NCBI GenBank assembly: GCA_036583965.1
Contig: JAZBQD010000030.1
Location: 86,523,800-86,587,799, forward strand
Source of the DNA: Prunella strophiata
Lineage: Eukaryota; Chordata; Aves; Passeriformes; Prunellidae
Reading direction: 5' to 3'
Length of the DNA: 64,000 nucleotides
A program made the translations under genes and the position numbers. Below, piece after piece: positions 25,901 through 39,430 of the stretch (positions within the stretch are counted from its first letter, which is position 1; every line of letters begins with the position of its first letter). A model generated the notes under the pieces. The model saw nothing but the letters and a program-made list of their open reading frames with translations. It was not told where the DNA came from and ran no database searches.

Positions 25901-25955
25901 TTCCCAAAAGACGAAGTTTTTCCCAAAACAGGAAGTTTTCCCAAAAGATGAAGAA
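25901..25955. repeat. Three-copy 19-bp minisatellite
   Basis: The units TTCCCAAAAGACGAAGTTT (25901-25919), TTCCCAAAACAGGAAGTTT (25920-25938) and TCCCAAAAGATGAAGAA (25939-25955) are diverged head-to-tail copies. They fall in a 102-codon plus-strand frame (25746-26054) that I do not recognise. The unit length is not a multiple of three, so the repeat does not favour a coding role. Confidence 0.8.
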
Positions 25956-26942
25956 CCTAAAAGAGGAGTTTTCTGTGTGGGGAGACTACCAATGAAACAA
26001 AGTACATTATTTTTTTCAAACATCACCATCACAACTGTTTCTTTTTACCTTTAGCAGTGTTTGCCTGAGATTCCTCACCCTGCTGGCAGGTGTTGATCCA
26101 GCTGGGAAAGTGCAAAGTTTTTGCTTACTCAATAGTAAAGCCAGCTAATTATTTTACTTAGATATATGCGAAATAAAGAGAAATCATGACAGAGAGAGAG
26201 TGATAAGGTTTGGGTGAGTGTGTCCTGAGGGAACAAGGCACAAAGAAAACCAAATCCAAGAAAAAATTTCAGGTTGTGGTTTCATAGCAAATTCTTTCAT
26301 TATGACCTTTGTAAGGTCTTAATGAAATAATGAAACCTAAGCAAGGTTTTCTAATTAATAAACCCACTTGCCTGCACTCAAACATGCATGAATATAAATA
26401 TTTGTCAATATTATTTTTAATAGCTGCTTTCTCTTTCATGAATGTATACCAGCCACCCATAATTCTTAGACAACATGTCTGCAGCCAGCTGTTGTGAACA
26501 TGTTAATTAGAAAGCCTGTTCCAGCAGAGTTTCTGAGATGAGCAGCAAACAGTACTGCTCATCCACTCCGCCCCCACAGTAGGCACCCAAACAGCATGGC
26601 TTATTCAACAGGAATCCCACTGAGAAGAGAGACCAGGTAGATTTGGCAGCTCAGAGCCATAATATAAAACTATAAATCCTGCCTACATAGAGAGCTTAAG
26701 CACCACGCTGACATTCAGTGACAAACAGTGGTCTCAGATGTTGGATTTTATGGTTGCCTGGAGTATCAATAGTAGTTTGTTTCATAACATTGCAAAGAAC
26801 TTATTTGGCCATAGCACATACAAATACACCAAAGTGTAAGTAGAGAGCTAATTCATTCTCTACCTTCCAAGAAGGCAGAGAGGCAGCCTGGAACAGAATG
26901 TACAACTGTGAATTAACATTCCTTAACTCAAGGTAATTTTTT

Positions 26943-26980
26943 TTTGATAGATAAAATTTGGTTTGATAGATAAAATTTGG
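26943..26980. repeat. Perfect 19-bp tandem duplication
   Basis: TTTGATAGATAAAATTTGG occurs at 26943-26961 and again at 26962-26980 without mismatch, so it is a recent event or under recurrent slippage. The GATA motif (GATAGATAA) is doubled by it. Confidence 0.95.
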
Positions 26981-29900
26981 TATTAATAAATTATCTACTC
27001 CAGCACAATTGCTTTGCTAAGTGACTTCTTGGTTATTAACAACACTGCTAAAATCTTCCTGAAGTGAGCAGTTCCATGTTGACTGGGTTGAAACAAAGAA
27101 AATAAAACCCTGTAAAAGTTTGAATAGCTAAATATTGTCTTGTGAAAGTACTGGGAATATAAGTGCTTGTGTGTAGGATTACAAGTGGTATAGCTGTACT
27201 GAATACACTGCAGTTACTGCATATGTGCTTTGGGATAGAAGGAGTGGTTATACAACCTAAGGAAAGAAATGTGTAAATATTGCTTTAAGTAAGACAGTTG
27301 TTCATAATAAGGTAGGATATGAGCTTACTGGATCATGATCTCCCATTGAAATTTCTCTGCAGTCTTTATGGAGGGCACAGTAAAATGTTTTTGATAGTGT
27401 CCCATTGATTGGAGACATCTATTGTACTAAAAGACTTCATACTTAGCTCACTGTTTGACTTTGACAGAATTATAAATATAGCTCTATTTCAGACTACGAG
27501 TAATGTAGTAAAAAGAGGAAAGAAGAAGCAGGGAAGCTTTCTCCAAATTTCCAAGAAATAATGCCACACTGCAAAGTTCTGCAGTTTATCATAAAAAGCC
27601 CAATTTCCAAAATAAAAAGCCCAAACCTGACCTAAAGGACTGGAGAAGTAAGTACAGTACACAGATTGAAAATCTGTGCTACTATTTTATAGCCCTTGGT
27701 TGAAAAATGTAAGTTTTTCAGAGTGGTATCCTGAGCAGAGCCTGCAGCTTGTTTTAAAATAGGATAGGCAGAGAAAGTTGATGCTTTGCAAAGTTATGTT
27801 CATGACATGTGGGGAGAGGCTTCAGTAGTTTCTTCTGCTTTTTATTTCCCTTGGAACCTGGAGGGTGAGAGGGCATTGGTTATGTGGGGTATCACTAAAG
27901 TCATGTTGTTTGGAAATGGGGCTGAATTTCTTCCAATCTGCTGTTGAGAAAAAAAAATAAATGATGGAAATATATTGTGTCTGTGATTTAAGGTTTTCCT
28001 TCTCCACTGCTGTTGACATCTGCCCTCAGACACCCTTTCCAGCACTTTTCTTCACTATCTCAATATCATTTTCACCTTCTCTTTCTGAATTCTTTCCACA
28101 GCCTGAGGAAGAACCCAGCAGAAACAATTTTCATATCAGGGCTGTCATTCTAAACTCTGCGCCTTCTTGGTCATCCATTTTTAAAAATAACTATTCTCGT
28201 GAAAAATACAGTTATCAGAACTGCTTGAACATAACAGCATTTCTGTCCACCAATGTTCATTCTTTCACCCTCAATTAATTCTTGCATTGTTGTTCTTCTT
28301 AAAATTCAGTTAAATGAACATTGTCTTTTAAGAGTTTTTGAAAACTCAAATCATTCATATATTTAGAAAGCTATCTGTTATCTCAACCAGGCATAAGTTC
28401 CCCCTGAAATTTTCAAAATTTAAGAAAGTTTAAAAAATCAGTTCAGGTATCAATTATTCTTTTTTACAATTGTGTACACATTTTTTACACCTGTCAATAT
28501 GGCATGCATAGCAGGGAAAGTCAGAACTCCCTATAAAAAATGTGAGCTCCACTCCCTCTTACCAAAAAGTTGCACTAGTAGACACATCTATTTTTTGGTT
28601 AATTTTTTTTAATTTCTCTGGAAAAAAAAATCACATAGTTGGAAAGTTTTACCCTCAGTAACAATGGGTCTAACATTTTTCCATCAGAATTGCTAAGACA
28701 GTGTTCTGGTTCCAGTTAGAAATGGTTGATCAACACTTATACAGTCCATCATTATCTTTGTCATGAGAAAGGCAAAGAATGCTTAAAAAAATATTTTCTT
28801 TATACAATAAAATATCTTCATAGATGCTTGAAATATGGTAAAATGAAAAGTGTATGTCCCTCTTGCACATTTCCTCTCCTCATCAGCATGGCAGCACAAG
28901 GTTCATGAGAACAGCAGTTCAGGCTACAGCTGCTCAGGCTCAGAATAATACCCCAACCAAGTCTAACAAAGAACCTCTAGTGAAAACATACACTTCCATA
29001 AGTTTCACAAGCTGGATTGGGTCTTTCCCCACTGGGACATTCTGAGAGGGTTTTACAGTGTTTTGGGATTTTTTTAAGGAACCTGAGTTTCAGGAAGTTT
29101 TCTGAAACATAAAGCCTCACTTCAACTTCTATAAGGGAGTCAGAAGTTACATAGTGGTAGTGTGAGAAGAACCTCAACTTTTGCAGGGCATTTTTCATTT
29201 TATTTAGAATGTGAAAACTCTGAGTAAGAATAAGGACATTTTTGCCTGAAGTGACCTAAAATGATTAGTGAGTTTCAAACGTGGAATTTTTTCCTAAAAA
29301 TTAAGGCAATATCTCTTTGTATTATTTGTTTGCCAGTTTATCTTGGTTTAGTTTGTTTATTTCAGATGGATTTAATTTGGCTAGGGGTGTTGATTTGATT
29401 TATTTTGATTTTCTCCCAATTGTGCAGGGAAAGATTTTACTTGGACAGTGATTGGTTACTTATTTCTTCATGCCCATAACAATTTTTTCCTTATGGTTAT
29501 TTTTAGAAAAAAAGAAAAAATACATCTTCAGATTCTGATTTACTATTGCTCCTGTGACTTACCTGGGCACTTTTCCATGCACATTCAGAAAGGAGGGAAC
29601 CCTTACTTCTGGGTTCCTACTACATCCCCATTAATACAGCAACTCCTTTACACAATGACAGAAAAAAAAGAGCTTTTCTTTTGTTGAACTAAATGCTGGT
29701 TTTACATAAAATAGACTATAATTCAGAGTCTGTAATGTCTACTGAAAGGTTAGGCTCGTTACCATCCAAATAGGCAGAGCTAATAAAAATTATATTTGTT
29801 ACAATCCAAATAGATTAACCAGCCTTAAGGGCTTAGCTATGTATCACACTTTTCAATTTTCTTATAATTAAATTAACATAAAACAGACTTGACAAATAAA

Positions 29901-30252
29901 TGACTGTATCAGGAACAGTTAAGCTCTATTTAACCAAAATAACTGTTCTATTTACATGTACAGCAACCTGTGTCTATTTTGGGAGCTATAAGAAGCCTAT
30001 CTAGTTAGCAAATCCTTGGGCACTCACAGTCTGCCACAGACTGTTAAGTGTTGGTTCCAGACTTTCAGTGAACCTCACGTACCCTAAAGGATAGATTTTG
30101 TGGTTTAGCTTCTGCACTCCCTGTTGGTTGTCCCCCATCAGATACCTCCTCCCTGTCACAACTAAGCAATGGCCTTGAGAGGATACATATGCAGAGTTTA
30201 CCTTTATTCACTAACTAGCCCTTTTGACTAAACTATTTCAGAAGGATTACTT

Positions 30253-30650
30253 ACAGAATCATAGAATCATTTAGATTAGAAAAGACCTTTGAGATCATCA
30301 AGTCCCACCATTTACCTGGCACTGCCAAGTCCACCACTAAACCATGTTCCCAACCACTAAACATGTGCCACATCTGCACATCTTTTAAATACCCCCAGAG
30401 ATGGTGACCTAGCTACTTTTCCAGGTGACCTGTTCCAATGCCTGACAATCCTTTCAGGGAAGAAATATTTCCTAATATCCAATCTAAACTTTCCCTGGTG
30501 AAATTTGCAGTCATTTACTCTCATCCTATCACTTGTCACTTGACAGAGGAGTCTGACCCTCACCTGGCTACACCCTCCTTTCAAGCAACTGTAGAGAGCA
30601 ACAAGGTCTCCCCTTGAGCCTTCCTCTCACAGGCTAAATAAGCCCAGAGA
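30253..30650 (-). mobile_element. CR1 LINE 3' fragment, minus strand
   Basis: The plus strand begins ACAGAATCATAGAATCAT, the antisense of the CR1 3' tail, then 'gacctttgagatcatcaagtccca'. It continues through the complement of the 3' UTR into the C-terminal coding region and fades near 'gccttcctctcacaggctaaataagccca' at about 30645. It is 5'-truncated, like most genomic CR1 copies, and is the best preserved CR1 here. Confidence 0.9.
30357..30640 (-). pseudogene. CR1 ORF2 C-terminal remnant (non-LTR retrotransposon polymerase tail)
   Basis: On the minus strand the frame reads [14 protein letters not shown], then [14 protein letters not shown], then [20 protein letters not shown] and [14 protein letters not shown], ending at a stop. 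These are the characteristic last residues of CR1 ORF2, the endonuclease and reverse-transcriptase protein that copies CR1 RNA into the genome. Only about 94 of roughly 900 codons are present, there is no start codon or catalytic domain, and the terminal LRDMV-type residues are altered, so it is a 5'-truncated pseudogene. Confidence 0.85.
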
Positions 30651-33600
30651 AGAGGAGTTTTATGAAACCAAGCACACATGTTGAGTCTTTTTAGGATAGT
30701 GATTTGAGTCTCTTCACCCCATTTTCCCCTCTGTACATATATCTGTTGCACACATATCTAAGCTGAAATAAGGTCTCAGGTAGTATGTCCTGGATGACAA
30801 CAGGGGACTCTTTAATAGTTTTAGCAGTTCATTAATGAAGGCTGCATAGTTTACTCAGCAGCTCTGGCCTTCCTAAAACACTGTGGCTGTCTATAAACTA
30901 TGTGTCTACACATTAGCTTTTTCACCTTATTTTCCCTCTCTTCCATTCCACTGTAAATCTTGAAATCATAATGCTCAGAACCCTAATTTTCATCATGTCT
31001 CCAACTTAACTCTAAAAAGAAAGAATGAGATGCAAATAACACTCCAGCTTATAGTCTCCTCTGTGGTTGCCCCTTTGGATGAGAAACCACAGGTATAGCC
31101 TTAGTGGTTAACAAGAGCACAAATATGAGCTTGTGGGTCAAGATAGCAATTTTCTCTCTTGTTCCATGTGGCAGGGCATTTGGACACATGGCTGGGGAAG
31201 GTTTTCCCTTGAGTGCTGTTGGAAAGACTTTCACAAAAGTTTTGTTTCCCTTTCTGCTGTGGATATTAAAAACTTGGTATGACCTGCCATCAAAGAAAAA
31301 ATTTACAGAGATCATACCAGGTGTCTGCTATGTAAGGTGTGTTGGATGTGGTCAAGAGCTTTTTGTGTCACACTGTCACACACCAAGTGAAATAAATTAA
31401 ATTGATGTGTAACCTGCTTTTGTGAAAGCCCTGAAACTCTATCTGTTATGCTGTAATATGTGTGTGGTTTGGCAAAGGGTAAAGAGAATAGTTTCCACTT
31501 TCCATAAAGCCATGCAAAATCCACTTAAGTTTCTTAGGGCTTTGTACTATAATTAACCATTCTGAGAGTGCTATTGTCTGAGGACTATGCCTTTAAGCTC
31601 CTTCTCCTCCCCGTAGGAACTCACTTAGAGCAGAGGAGTGCAAATGGAGTTGAGATCAGCAAGCTGGATACTTACATGCTTCTTTTGCTACCATTTTTCT
31701 GGTGCCTTAATTTTACGAATGGGCTGCCTATTGCAGAAATGATCAGTATTTCACCTCAGGAATTCTCCCTAAATTACAACTGTGCTGCCTGGATCTAAGC
31801 TATAAATATCAATGTATATTACAGAAGTTTGCTTTAAAAAGAAAGAAAAAAGACAAATGGATACTATTTTTAAATGCAGCCCTCAAATCAGGTGGCTTCA
31901 TGCTGTTTTGATAAGGAGCTGAGTGGCACTGGCTGAGAAGGAGGTCGAAGCAGCAGCAGCATAACCTCTGCTCACTGCAGCCAGCCAGATAATCAGGAAC
32001 TTGTGCTCCGACGGGTGGGAGGGGAACAAGGTGATGATTATTGTTTTACCTTAGGCTTCCTCTGGGGAATTAACTGAGCTTTTGAAATTCAGTTCTCCAG
32101 AGTGTAGTTTTCACGCCTTCCCTTGTGCAGACTCATAATAGCCTTTTGACATGGCTCCTGCAATGGCCAATAGCAAGAAAGAGGGACAGAGCTGTTCAGA
32201 GGGAAAGGAGACAGCATGACCCTAATAAAACTCACTGTTCTGCAAGCCATGGGTAGCCCAGGATCAGTCTGGAGCAGAGATGAGACTTGGTCCTGTGAGA
32301 AGTGTTGATAGCACCTCTCCTAAGGTTTCCTAAGCTAAGATTGAAGATGTGTTTTTCATCCTCTTTTTTCCTTCACTATATACAAACTGGTGTGTGCCAC
32401 TGTGGGAATTGGTTTTGGATTGTTTTTAAACCATAGAAGATTCAAAGCAACTGGCAGCTTAGGACACTGCAAGGGACATTTCAGTTTGGACCGCTTAGAT
32501 GTTTGATGACATTCATTTGTGTTTGCCAATATGGGATTTAAAAGGCATGGGAAAGGAAATAAAATATTTTAGAAAAGGAATGGTGAGAGACTTTGAAGCA
32601 ATATATCATTCTGCAAACTGAAAGACATTGCAAACAGTTAACACTTTATGACCTACCACACACACAGTTTCCCTCACATGGTACCCATCACCTCTCTCTA
32701 AATATGCCAGGTTCTCCACCTTCCATTTTGGTGGCTCCCAACAGCATCTGGGTTAAAAACAGAGCAGTAGACTATACACAAACTCAGAGCTGCTCCATAG
32801 CTCTTTGACTTCTGAGGTATTCACTATGTTTCCTCTTCCTCAGCTTTATGTATTAAAGCTTATTTTTAACTAACACTGTGATCCTAAGCTTCTTCACAGC
32901 CTCAACTAAGCTGTGTGATTCATGTTTCAAATCCTAATATTTTAGCCTCAAAAGCAGGATGAAATACTGTCATTTGAGTTTTTTAATGGCTATGGACTAG
33001 TACATGCTTTTTCAGCCTTTCCTCAAAGGCTCCAAATTAGAATAAAACTAATTTCCACAGCACATGTAAGCCAATAAAAAGAGTATAGCAGGAGGAGGAT
33101 ATGGAGCTGGAAGAGAATAGCATGGTACTGGGATTTGAGCTGAGTTTGTAGTGTATAATGATAAATTATGTACAAATATTATTGCTATTATTATGTAGTA
33201 GTATTATTCTGTGCCAGCACTCTTTGCTGGTATGTCAGTCCTGAATGCAAAAATTTTCTGGTTTTCCTCCCCTTTGCAGTCTGAATAATGGGGCTTATTT
33301 TGTGCAAGTTTTGCCCCAGGGTTTCCCTTCTCTGACTGGCAGATGAATATATGGTTATAGCCTTCCCTCTGAGCCTGTGGAGACACCCAGCTTCTCTGCT
33401 GTGATGCTTTCTGTAGCATAATACTCATGTGGAGCTTTACAACAGAGAAGACAAGTGGTCATGGAAACTTAGCTCATAATCCAAAGCCCCTTGAAACCAA
33501 AGGGCATTCTCCCTTTGGCCTCACTGTGCTGTCAATGGGCAGCTAAATTCTACTCTGGGACATAGACCAGAAAAAAAAGCTCTGTGAGAAATTTAAGGAG

Positions 33601-34690
33601 GATGCAAGAAGCGAGTAAATGGGTCAGAGAACCTGAAATAAAAGGAAAAAAGGAAAGTGGGAATGAGAGATTACATTTAATAATAAGGGTCCTTGGGGAA
33701 TAAACTGCAGTAAGCACTGAAGAGCAAGAGTGAGGAGATGATCCTGCAGTGAGGATCCATAAAAGGGATGGGTACCAACACAATATCATCTCCATAAAAG
33801 AATGCAGATGAGACCTTTTCTGCATAAACCTGGAGGCAGAAAAATGAAAAGTATTCCAAATTTCCTGAGGTAAACTGGAGATTCAGTTTGAGGCATCCTT
33901 TCCTGTGGATTTCTCTTTCTGCTCTTGTCTTTTTGGCACAAATAAGGACTTGCCTAATTACCTACCTCAGCATGGGCAGAGTTGAAGAGAGAGGTCTCGT
34001 TGTTTGGTCTCTTATCTCCTGAATAATCAAATTTTTAATGATGCAGCAGGCAAAGAACAAGAAGCTACAGTGTTGTGTAGTTATTTTTTCATGGACTGTC
34101 CCAAGAAAACAAATGCCACAGCCAGAAGAGTGGTAAAGAGCTGCTGTAATCATTTGACTCATCTTTTTTATAAGCAACACTAGAAAAACAGAATAGGTCT
34201 CTTCAGAAATGGTATCTAAAGCACATATGCAGCCCCAGACATTTGATTTGCAGAGGATGTCCCTTGGGAGTTTGAGCAGCAAACACACACAGTGCTCTGT
34301 CACTTGGAGAACACAGGCAGCTCCTCGAGCTCTCCAGTGCCATTCCTGTGATGTAACTGAGGGCTGCAAACCCACCACACCATACGTGGCATGTTTCTGG
34401 AGTGGCTGTAAGCAAAATCTGAGTATTTCCAGACCAAGCTGGTCATCAGGTTTCAATGATCATGAATTAAATCATGAGCACTTTTATACAGATGCATTAA
34501 GGACACTGCTGCCTTTTTTTTTTGGCAGTATAGCATGCCTTCTTAACATCTAAATATCTTTCTTTGCAGTGTTATAAAAAAATGGAAGCCATGGTTAATG
34601 AAGGATGGAAACATCTAGATTGATTTTTTTTTCCAATTGCATGAAAACATAAGGATATCTTGGTTACAAGAAAAGAAAAAGTCATGTGAA
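30651..34690. other. Unique non-coding DNA
   Basis: No gene recognised. The minus-strand frame 33962-34456 (164 codons) is one of the longest in the window but resembles no protein I know. The opposite strand is also open over much of it (34209-34553), which points to local scarcity of stop codons rather than coding. Confidence 0.45.
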
Positions 34691-37600
34691 TTATTTACCA
34701 TGAGAAATACAAAGAGTAACACTGAATAAAAATAATAAGTGCTATTCAAATGCAATAGAAGCCAGTAGAAGGCGGGTACTTGCATTTAAAAACTTATTGT
34801 ATTCATGGCTTCATTTATTTTGGTGGTAGTAGAATGTAAAGAACAAAATAAATTAGAACCAAAAATGGAAAAGATGGGATTAATATACAGTATGCTGTGA
34901 ATGATTTGTTTCTCTTCCCACAATGCCCCTCTCCAGCTTATCTGAACACTTAGCTATGTTTATTTCCATAAAGAATGCATTTTATTATGAAGGAAGCTAG
35001 CATGTGCTTTTAAAATAAGGCAAAAACTTTATTAAAATTCAAAAGAAAAGTAAACAGAGATGATTTGGGAAGCTTTATTCATTTATTTGGGCAAACACTG
35101 CTAAAAACATTTAGGTGCACTGCATGTTTAAAAAGTAATAAATAGCTATTGTGCTTACTTCATAAACTTGTCAGAGTGTCTTCATTTTATTTTCCTGAAC
35201 AAACTGAATTTCTGTACTGCTCATCCACAGCCAGTTAATAAATACATCACCCTAAAAAGTGCTGTGGTATTAAATTTACAGCAGATAAAATATGGATGAA
35301 GTTGCTGTGCTTCAGGTACGTCAACTGTGATTTAATATCTCTGACTACCCTTATGAGGAGTAAAAGATTACTCGGCTGCTCCAACAGCAAGATGCTGACC
35401 TTTGCTCCCAAGTAACAGCCACTCAGCAAATAGTACCAAATGAAGAAGTAGAATAACATATAGATTTGCCATAAGAAAAAATTGATCTATACCCATATAT
35501 CAAATCTGCTGATCAGAGCTCTGCAGAAAAAGCACCTCATAATCTTTAGCATGGAATTGCAAAAACTTTTGGTGAAAAGTATGGGGTTTATTTTAAAGTG
35601 AAACATTTCTCGAGGCAAAAGTGTTCTATATCTGTATGTGTGGTGTATGGAGAGTGTCACATATATATCCAGGTATACATATGCCACCTTGACACACCTT
35701 CAAGTATAGAAACATCAACAGATCTATTAGATCACCAGCTAGTGATCTAGCAATCAGTCTTATCCCCATTTTCCATTTTTCTGTTAATTCTTTGAAAGAA
35801 TGGAGAAAAGCATAACATTGTCTCTGTAAATGAAGGTGAAATTCCTCTGGGAAAACTGATAAAAGTCTGATTTAATTTGTATCTTTTTAAAAGTTATATC
35901 TAAAAGTGATAAAAACCCCACGAAGAAATGTTTGCTAACAAAGAAAATAAATTCTTGTGATTTACATTTTGCCTTCAAAAAAAAAAAAAGATGGGTGAGT
36001 GAAAGGGTGCTGCTCTGCACTTCAAAGCAAAAGCAAATGAAAAATTTTCAACAACAAAGACAAAATATGAAACAGACAAATCACTCTGCTGAGTACTTTT
36101 TAACCTACAGTGGCACATGCTAGCAAAGCAACTGCTGTATATATAATAAGGATTGAAAAGGTAATCTTTAAACGTGAAAGCAAAATAAGAAAACTTCCTT
36201 AATTAGTGCTGATTAGCCCTACTTAAGGAGGTAGAATTTGATTTACAATGGTAAAATCAGTAGATTTCTATGAGTATTAGACTTGTACTGGTGAGATTTT
36301 CTCAAGCCATTTAAAATTAAAAAATCTTCATTCGGTAATGCCCATAATTTTCACATGATTTAATAATATTTGTGCTTTATAGTCTGACAGTTAGGTACAT
36401 ATTATAACTTGATATCATAAGCAATTCCTGAATCCTGTGTTTTTGTTTCCACAAAAATGAAAGCCTTGTTCAGCTCTCATTTCTGTGCAAGCTATTGTTT
36501 TTAATGGGAAGGGTTTTTTTCCTGAAGAGCTGATTTGATTAACATGTCCAAGAAAAATAACATGATATTTGTATCAAATATCTGCTGAGGTTTTATTGCA
36601 AATGATAAACCATGATGCCTAAGATTATCGATGCTTTTTTGTCAAAGTTTGATTTATTTCCAACAGATACTTAGAAAATAATGTGATTTAAAAATGCGGA
36701 AGTGGTGACATTTGTTTTCCTTTCATTTAAAGAACACCTTTTTCTATTAAGATGCAGTGGCTTGGTCAAACAGGAATGTGCATCCTGCCCATCCTGGCCC
36801 AGATGTTCCTCATTCAAACAGACGTCGGCCCATAAACCTTTCTAAACAAGTGCTTTCTCCACCCTGACTGCACAAGGGATTTGGTTGGGCAAGATGACAT
36901 TTTCTTGAGTGACAGATGCTCATGCTGCAGCAGTACCATGGACACTCATAATGTCCTTGCAGAGCAGCTGCTCCTTGAGGATTTTATACCGTTTTCTTTG
37001 TCCTTGCAATAATAAAGAAAAAAAATATTTTGCTCTTTTAACTTGGAGGGTTAAAAAGTACGCACAGGAATGAGAACCAAGACTTACTAGCAGGATTTAG
37101 AAAGTCTCAGAAGCTGAAGATGTGCAGATACTGTGAACCTTCTAAAGGCATATTACTTCAAACACCATAGAAGTATTTTATTGGGCATTCCTGTCTTGCC
37201 TGAACTGGTAGCAGAAAGCAGGCACAGGAGGGATTGCAGGAGATGGAAATAAGGAAGGATAATTGGCAGGTAATCTGAGAGGTTCAATTTTTTGCAGAAT
37301 AAGTGGGTGGTTTCTAAAATTTATGGATGCTTTCTAAATTTTATTTCTCTATATTTGAATTAACAAGAAAGAAGATATCCATTTTTTAATATGTATTTTT
37401 ATCATAATAGAAATAATAAGCAGCAACATCTGATGTCAATGCATGTTATTCAGAACATTAGGAATTATCACTGAACAGTCTATTACAGAATGGATTTCAA
37501 ATTTGTTTCAGAATAGTGAACTTTGAGGAAATTGCTAGCACCCTAAAATGGAGGTGGGTAGGATCAAAAGGCATTTCTTTACATTCCATTTATGTTTCTG

Positions 37601-38999
37601 GCCAACAGACTAGTATTTCCCTGGTACAACCAAAGCAGTGTCAGTGACATCATGTCACAGCCCATTACAGCATTCCCTGAGCTCAAATGGCTGCCATGGA
37701 ATATGACATACCACAGATATTTGTATAATTCACATGAATATTTTTCTCATTGCTACTTGGGTGTCACTTCACATAGTTAATACCCAGCCTCAATCCTTGC
37801 CTATAATCAGCAGCTAAGACTCAGCTTGTGGGGCTTGTACGCTGATCAGAAGTGCTGACATGAGTAGAGGGTGGCATTTCACCTTGAAATCCCATTTAAG
37901 AATATGAAAATAGGGGGCCTAGTGTTGAGAAACCTGTACCATCTTGATGCCACAAACAAGACATTTTTTTTGTTGGACTACTATGCTGAATTTGGCCCAG
38001 TCAAATTTACATCCTCTCTCAAGGGCATCCAGGTGAGATGAAAAATCCCTGCTCTCTAAGGATCCTATGGAAGAAAAAAGTTAGCACAGTGAAAAAAAGA
38101 ATTTAAAACACCTAAATCTAGCACAAACGTTATCTGTTTGCTGAGGCAGGGCAAATTTAGGAGATATGACTTGCCATCAAGACCCTGCTGTTTATTCATG
38201 TCAAGTCAGACTCAAGAGCCGCTGGTCAGGAAATATAAGGTATTTATTGTTTTGCTGGTGCCTGCAGCAAGCCTGCCCTGTGGCTAACAAACAGGGTTCA
38301 GTTTTCAAAGCTATTAATTGTGTGAATAAGCAGAGTTTTTGAGGGGAAAGTTGATCTAAAATATAAAGTGAAAATCCATAGCAAAAGTTTTCCTCTCAGA
38401 GAATGGCATTTGAGCTCTTAAAATATCTAGAGAGTGTTCCAGAAAACACTCTTTGAAGGGGATAGTCCAAAACTAAAAGGCTCTGTTAGAATTAAGAATT
38501 AAATATGTCAAGTTTAAATTGTTTCAAATATGCACTTTTATTAGTTCTCTCCTGAAGTAACAGTGAATATGATATTGAAAATACAGCATCAACACATTTC
38601 TGGGGTTCTTCCCTGCAGGCAGAAGGCAGAAGAGGAAGAGTTGAAGGCAGAAGAAGGAGCATTTGGGCCTGGATTTTGTTTCTTTAAGAGTTGCAAAAGG
38701 AAAAAAGAAAATACCATTATTAGAAACGTGGAAATCAGGGTCAGGGGCACAGGGGGAGGTATTTAAGACCACATTTACATGGAGGTGAAAAGAGTGGTGG
38801 ATTAGGGAGGCAAAAATGAATTTAAAAATCTTCTGAGTGTTCAAGGGCATCTGAGAAGACAGCAGTCATAAAAAGCATTATACAGGCTGGAAAGGGCAAA
38901 AAGGGAGCATGGAAAACCCAGGCTTCTAGAAAGTAACACTGGGAGATGCACTACCAGACATAATATGGGTTGGTTCAATCAAGGGAAAGTGTACAAAAC
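34691..38999. other. Unique non-coding DNA, possible conserved elements
   Basis: No gene recognised and no transposon. Stretches at about 35180-35470, 36440-37010 and 38190-38370 are repeat-free with balanced composition, rich in TTAATTA- or ATTAA-like cores, as in vertebrate conserved non-coding elements. This is an impression, not a conservation measurement. An AGAGTGTT / AACACTCT hairpin lies at 38431-38452. Confidence 0.3.
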
Positions 39000-39430
39000 C
39001 TTTTAGGAGATTGTAAACAGGATCTAAGGACTCAGAGTTGCAGCAGGGGCTTTATTAGCAGAAAGCTTGCAGCACACTTGCCAGCTGCAGGAGACCTGGC
39101 TGCAGCACTGAGGGGGAACACACTTCTAATAAGCAGAGAGGGAGCCTGTGAAGAAAAGCTCCTGGTTTGCCTTGTGCCTCGATGAGGTGCTCGTTGTGCT
39201 CTTCCCAGCCTAAAGCCGGTTCCCTGCGTGAGGACATCACAGCACCAGGATTGCAGAAGGCTGAAGGCTTAAGCCAGGTTTTATTCAGTGAGGATTGTTT
39301 GGTAGCACAGCCTCCCCGGTGGCGGCGGCTGAGAACCGAGCTCCGCTCCACAGCCGCGCACCGAAGGATGGATTCTGCAAGCTGCTGAGCACACGTGGGA
39401 GCCCTTCAGCCCACCTGAGTTCAGCAGGGC
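39000..39430 (-). other. GC-richer island with minus-strand polyadenylation signals; possible old LTR
   Basis: Unlike its surroundings, this segment is GC-rich and has a CpG cluster at 39315-39367 (GGTGGCGGCGGCTGAGAACC and CCGCGCACCGAAGG). On the minus strand, AATAAA signals lie at 39280-39285 (after the CpG cluster) and 39051-39056 (followed by 'gcccctgctgcaactctgagtcctt', a pattern seen in retroviral R-U5 regions). It could be a fragment of an ERV1-like LTR or a small CpG island with a transcript end. No termini or target duplications were found. Confidence 0.3.

Larger units (their letters stand above)
25331..30252. other. Unique non-coding DNA with short tandem duplications
   Basis: No gene recognised. 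Contains the short tandem repeats listed separately (25664-25720, 25901-25955, 26943-26980), and a 13-bp ATAAAAAGCCCAA duplicated at 27591-27603 and 27612-27624. Confidence 0.5.

Noticed and set aside
33962..34456. 164-codon minus-strand open frame as a gene
   Set aside because: The opposite strand is open over the same bases, no domain is recognisable, and there are no splice or promoter signals I would trust.
39055..39351. 98-codon minus-strand frame in the GC-rich island as a small protein
   Set aside because: No known domain. It overlaps an open plus-strand frame, and the island is better explained as an LTR-like or CpG segment.
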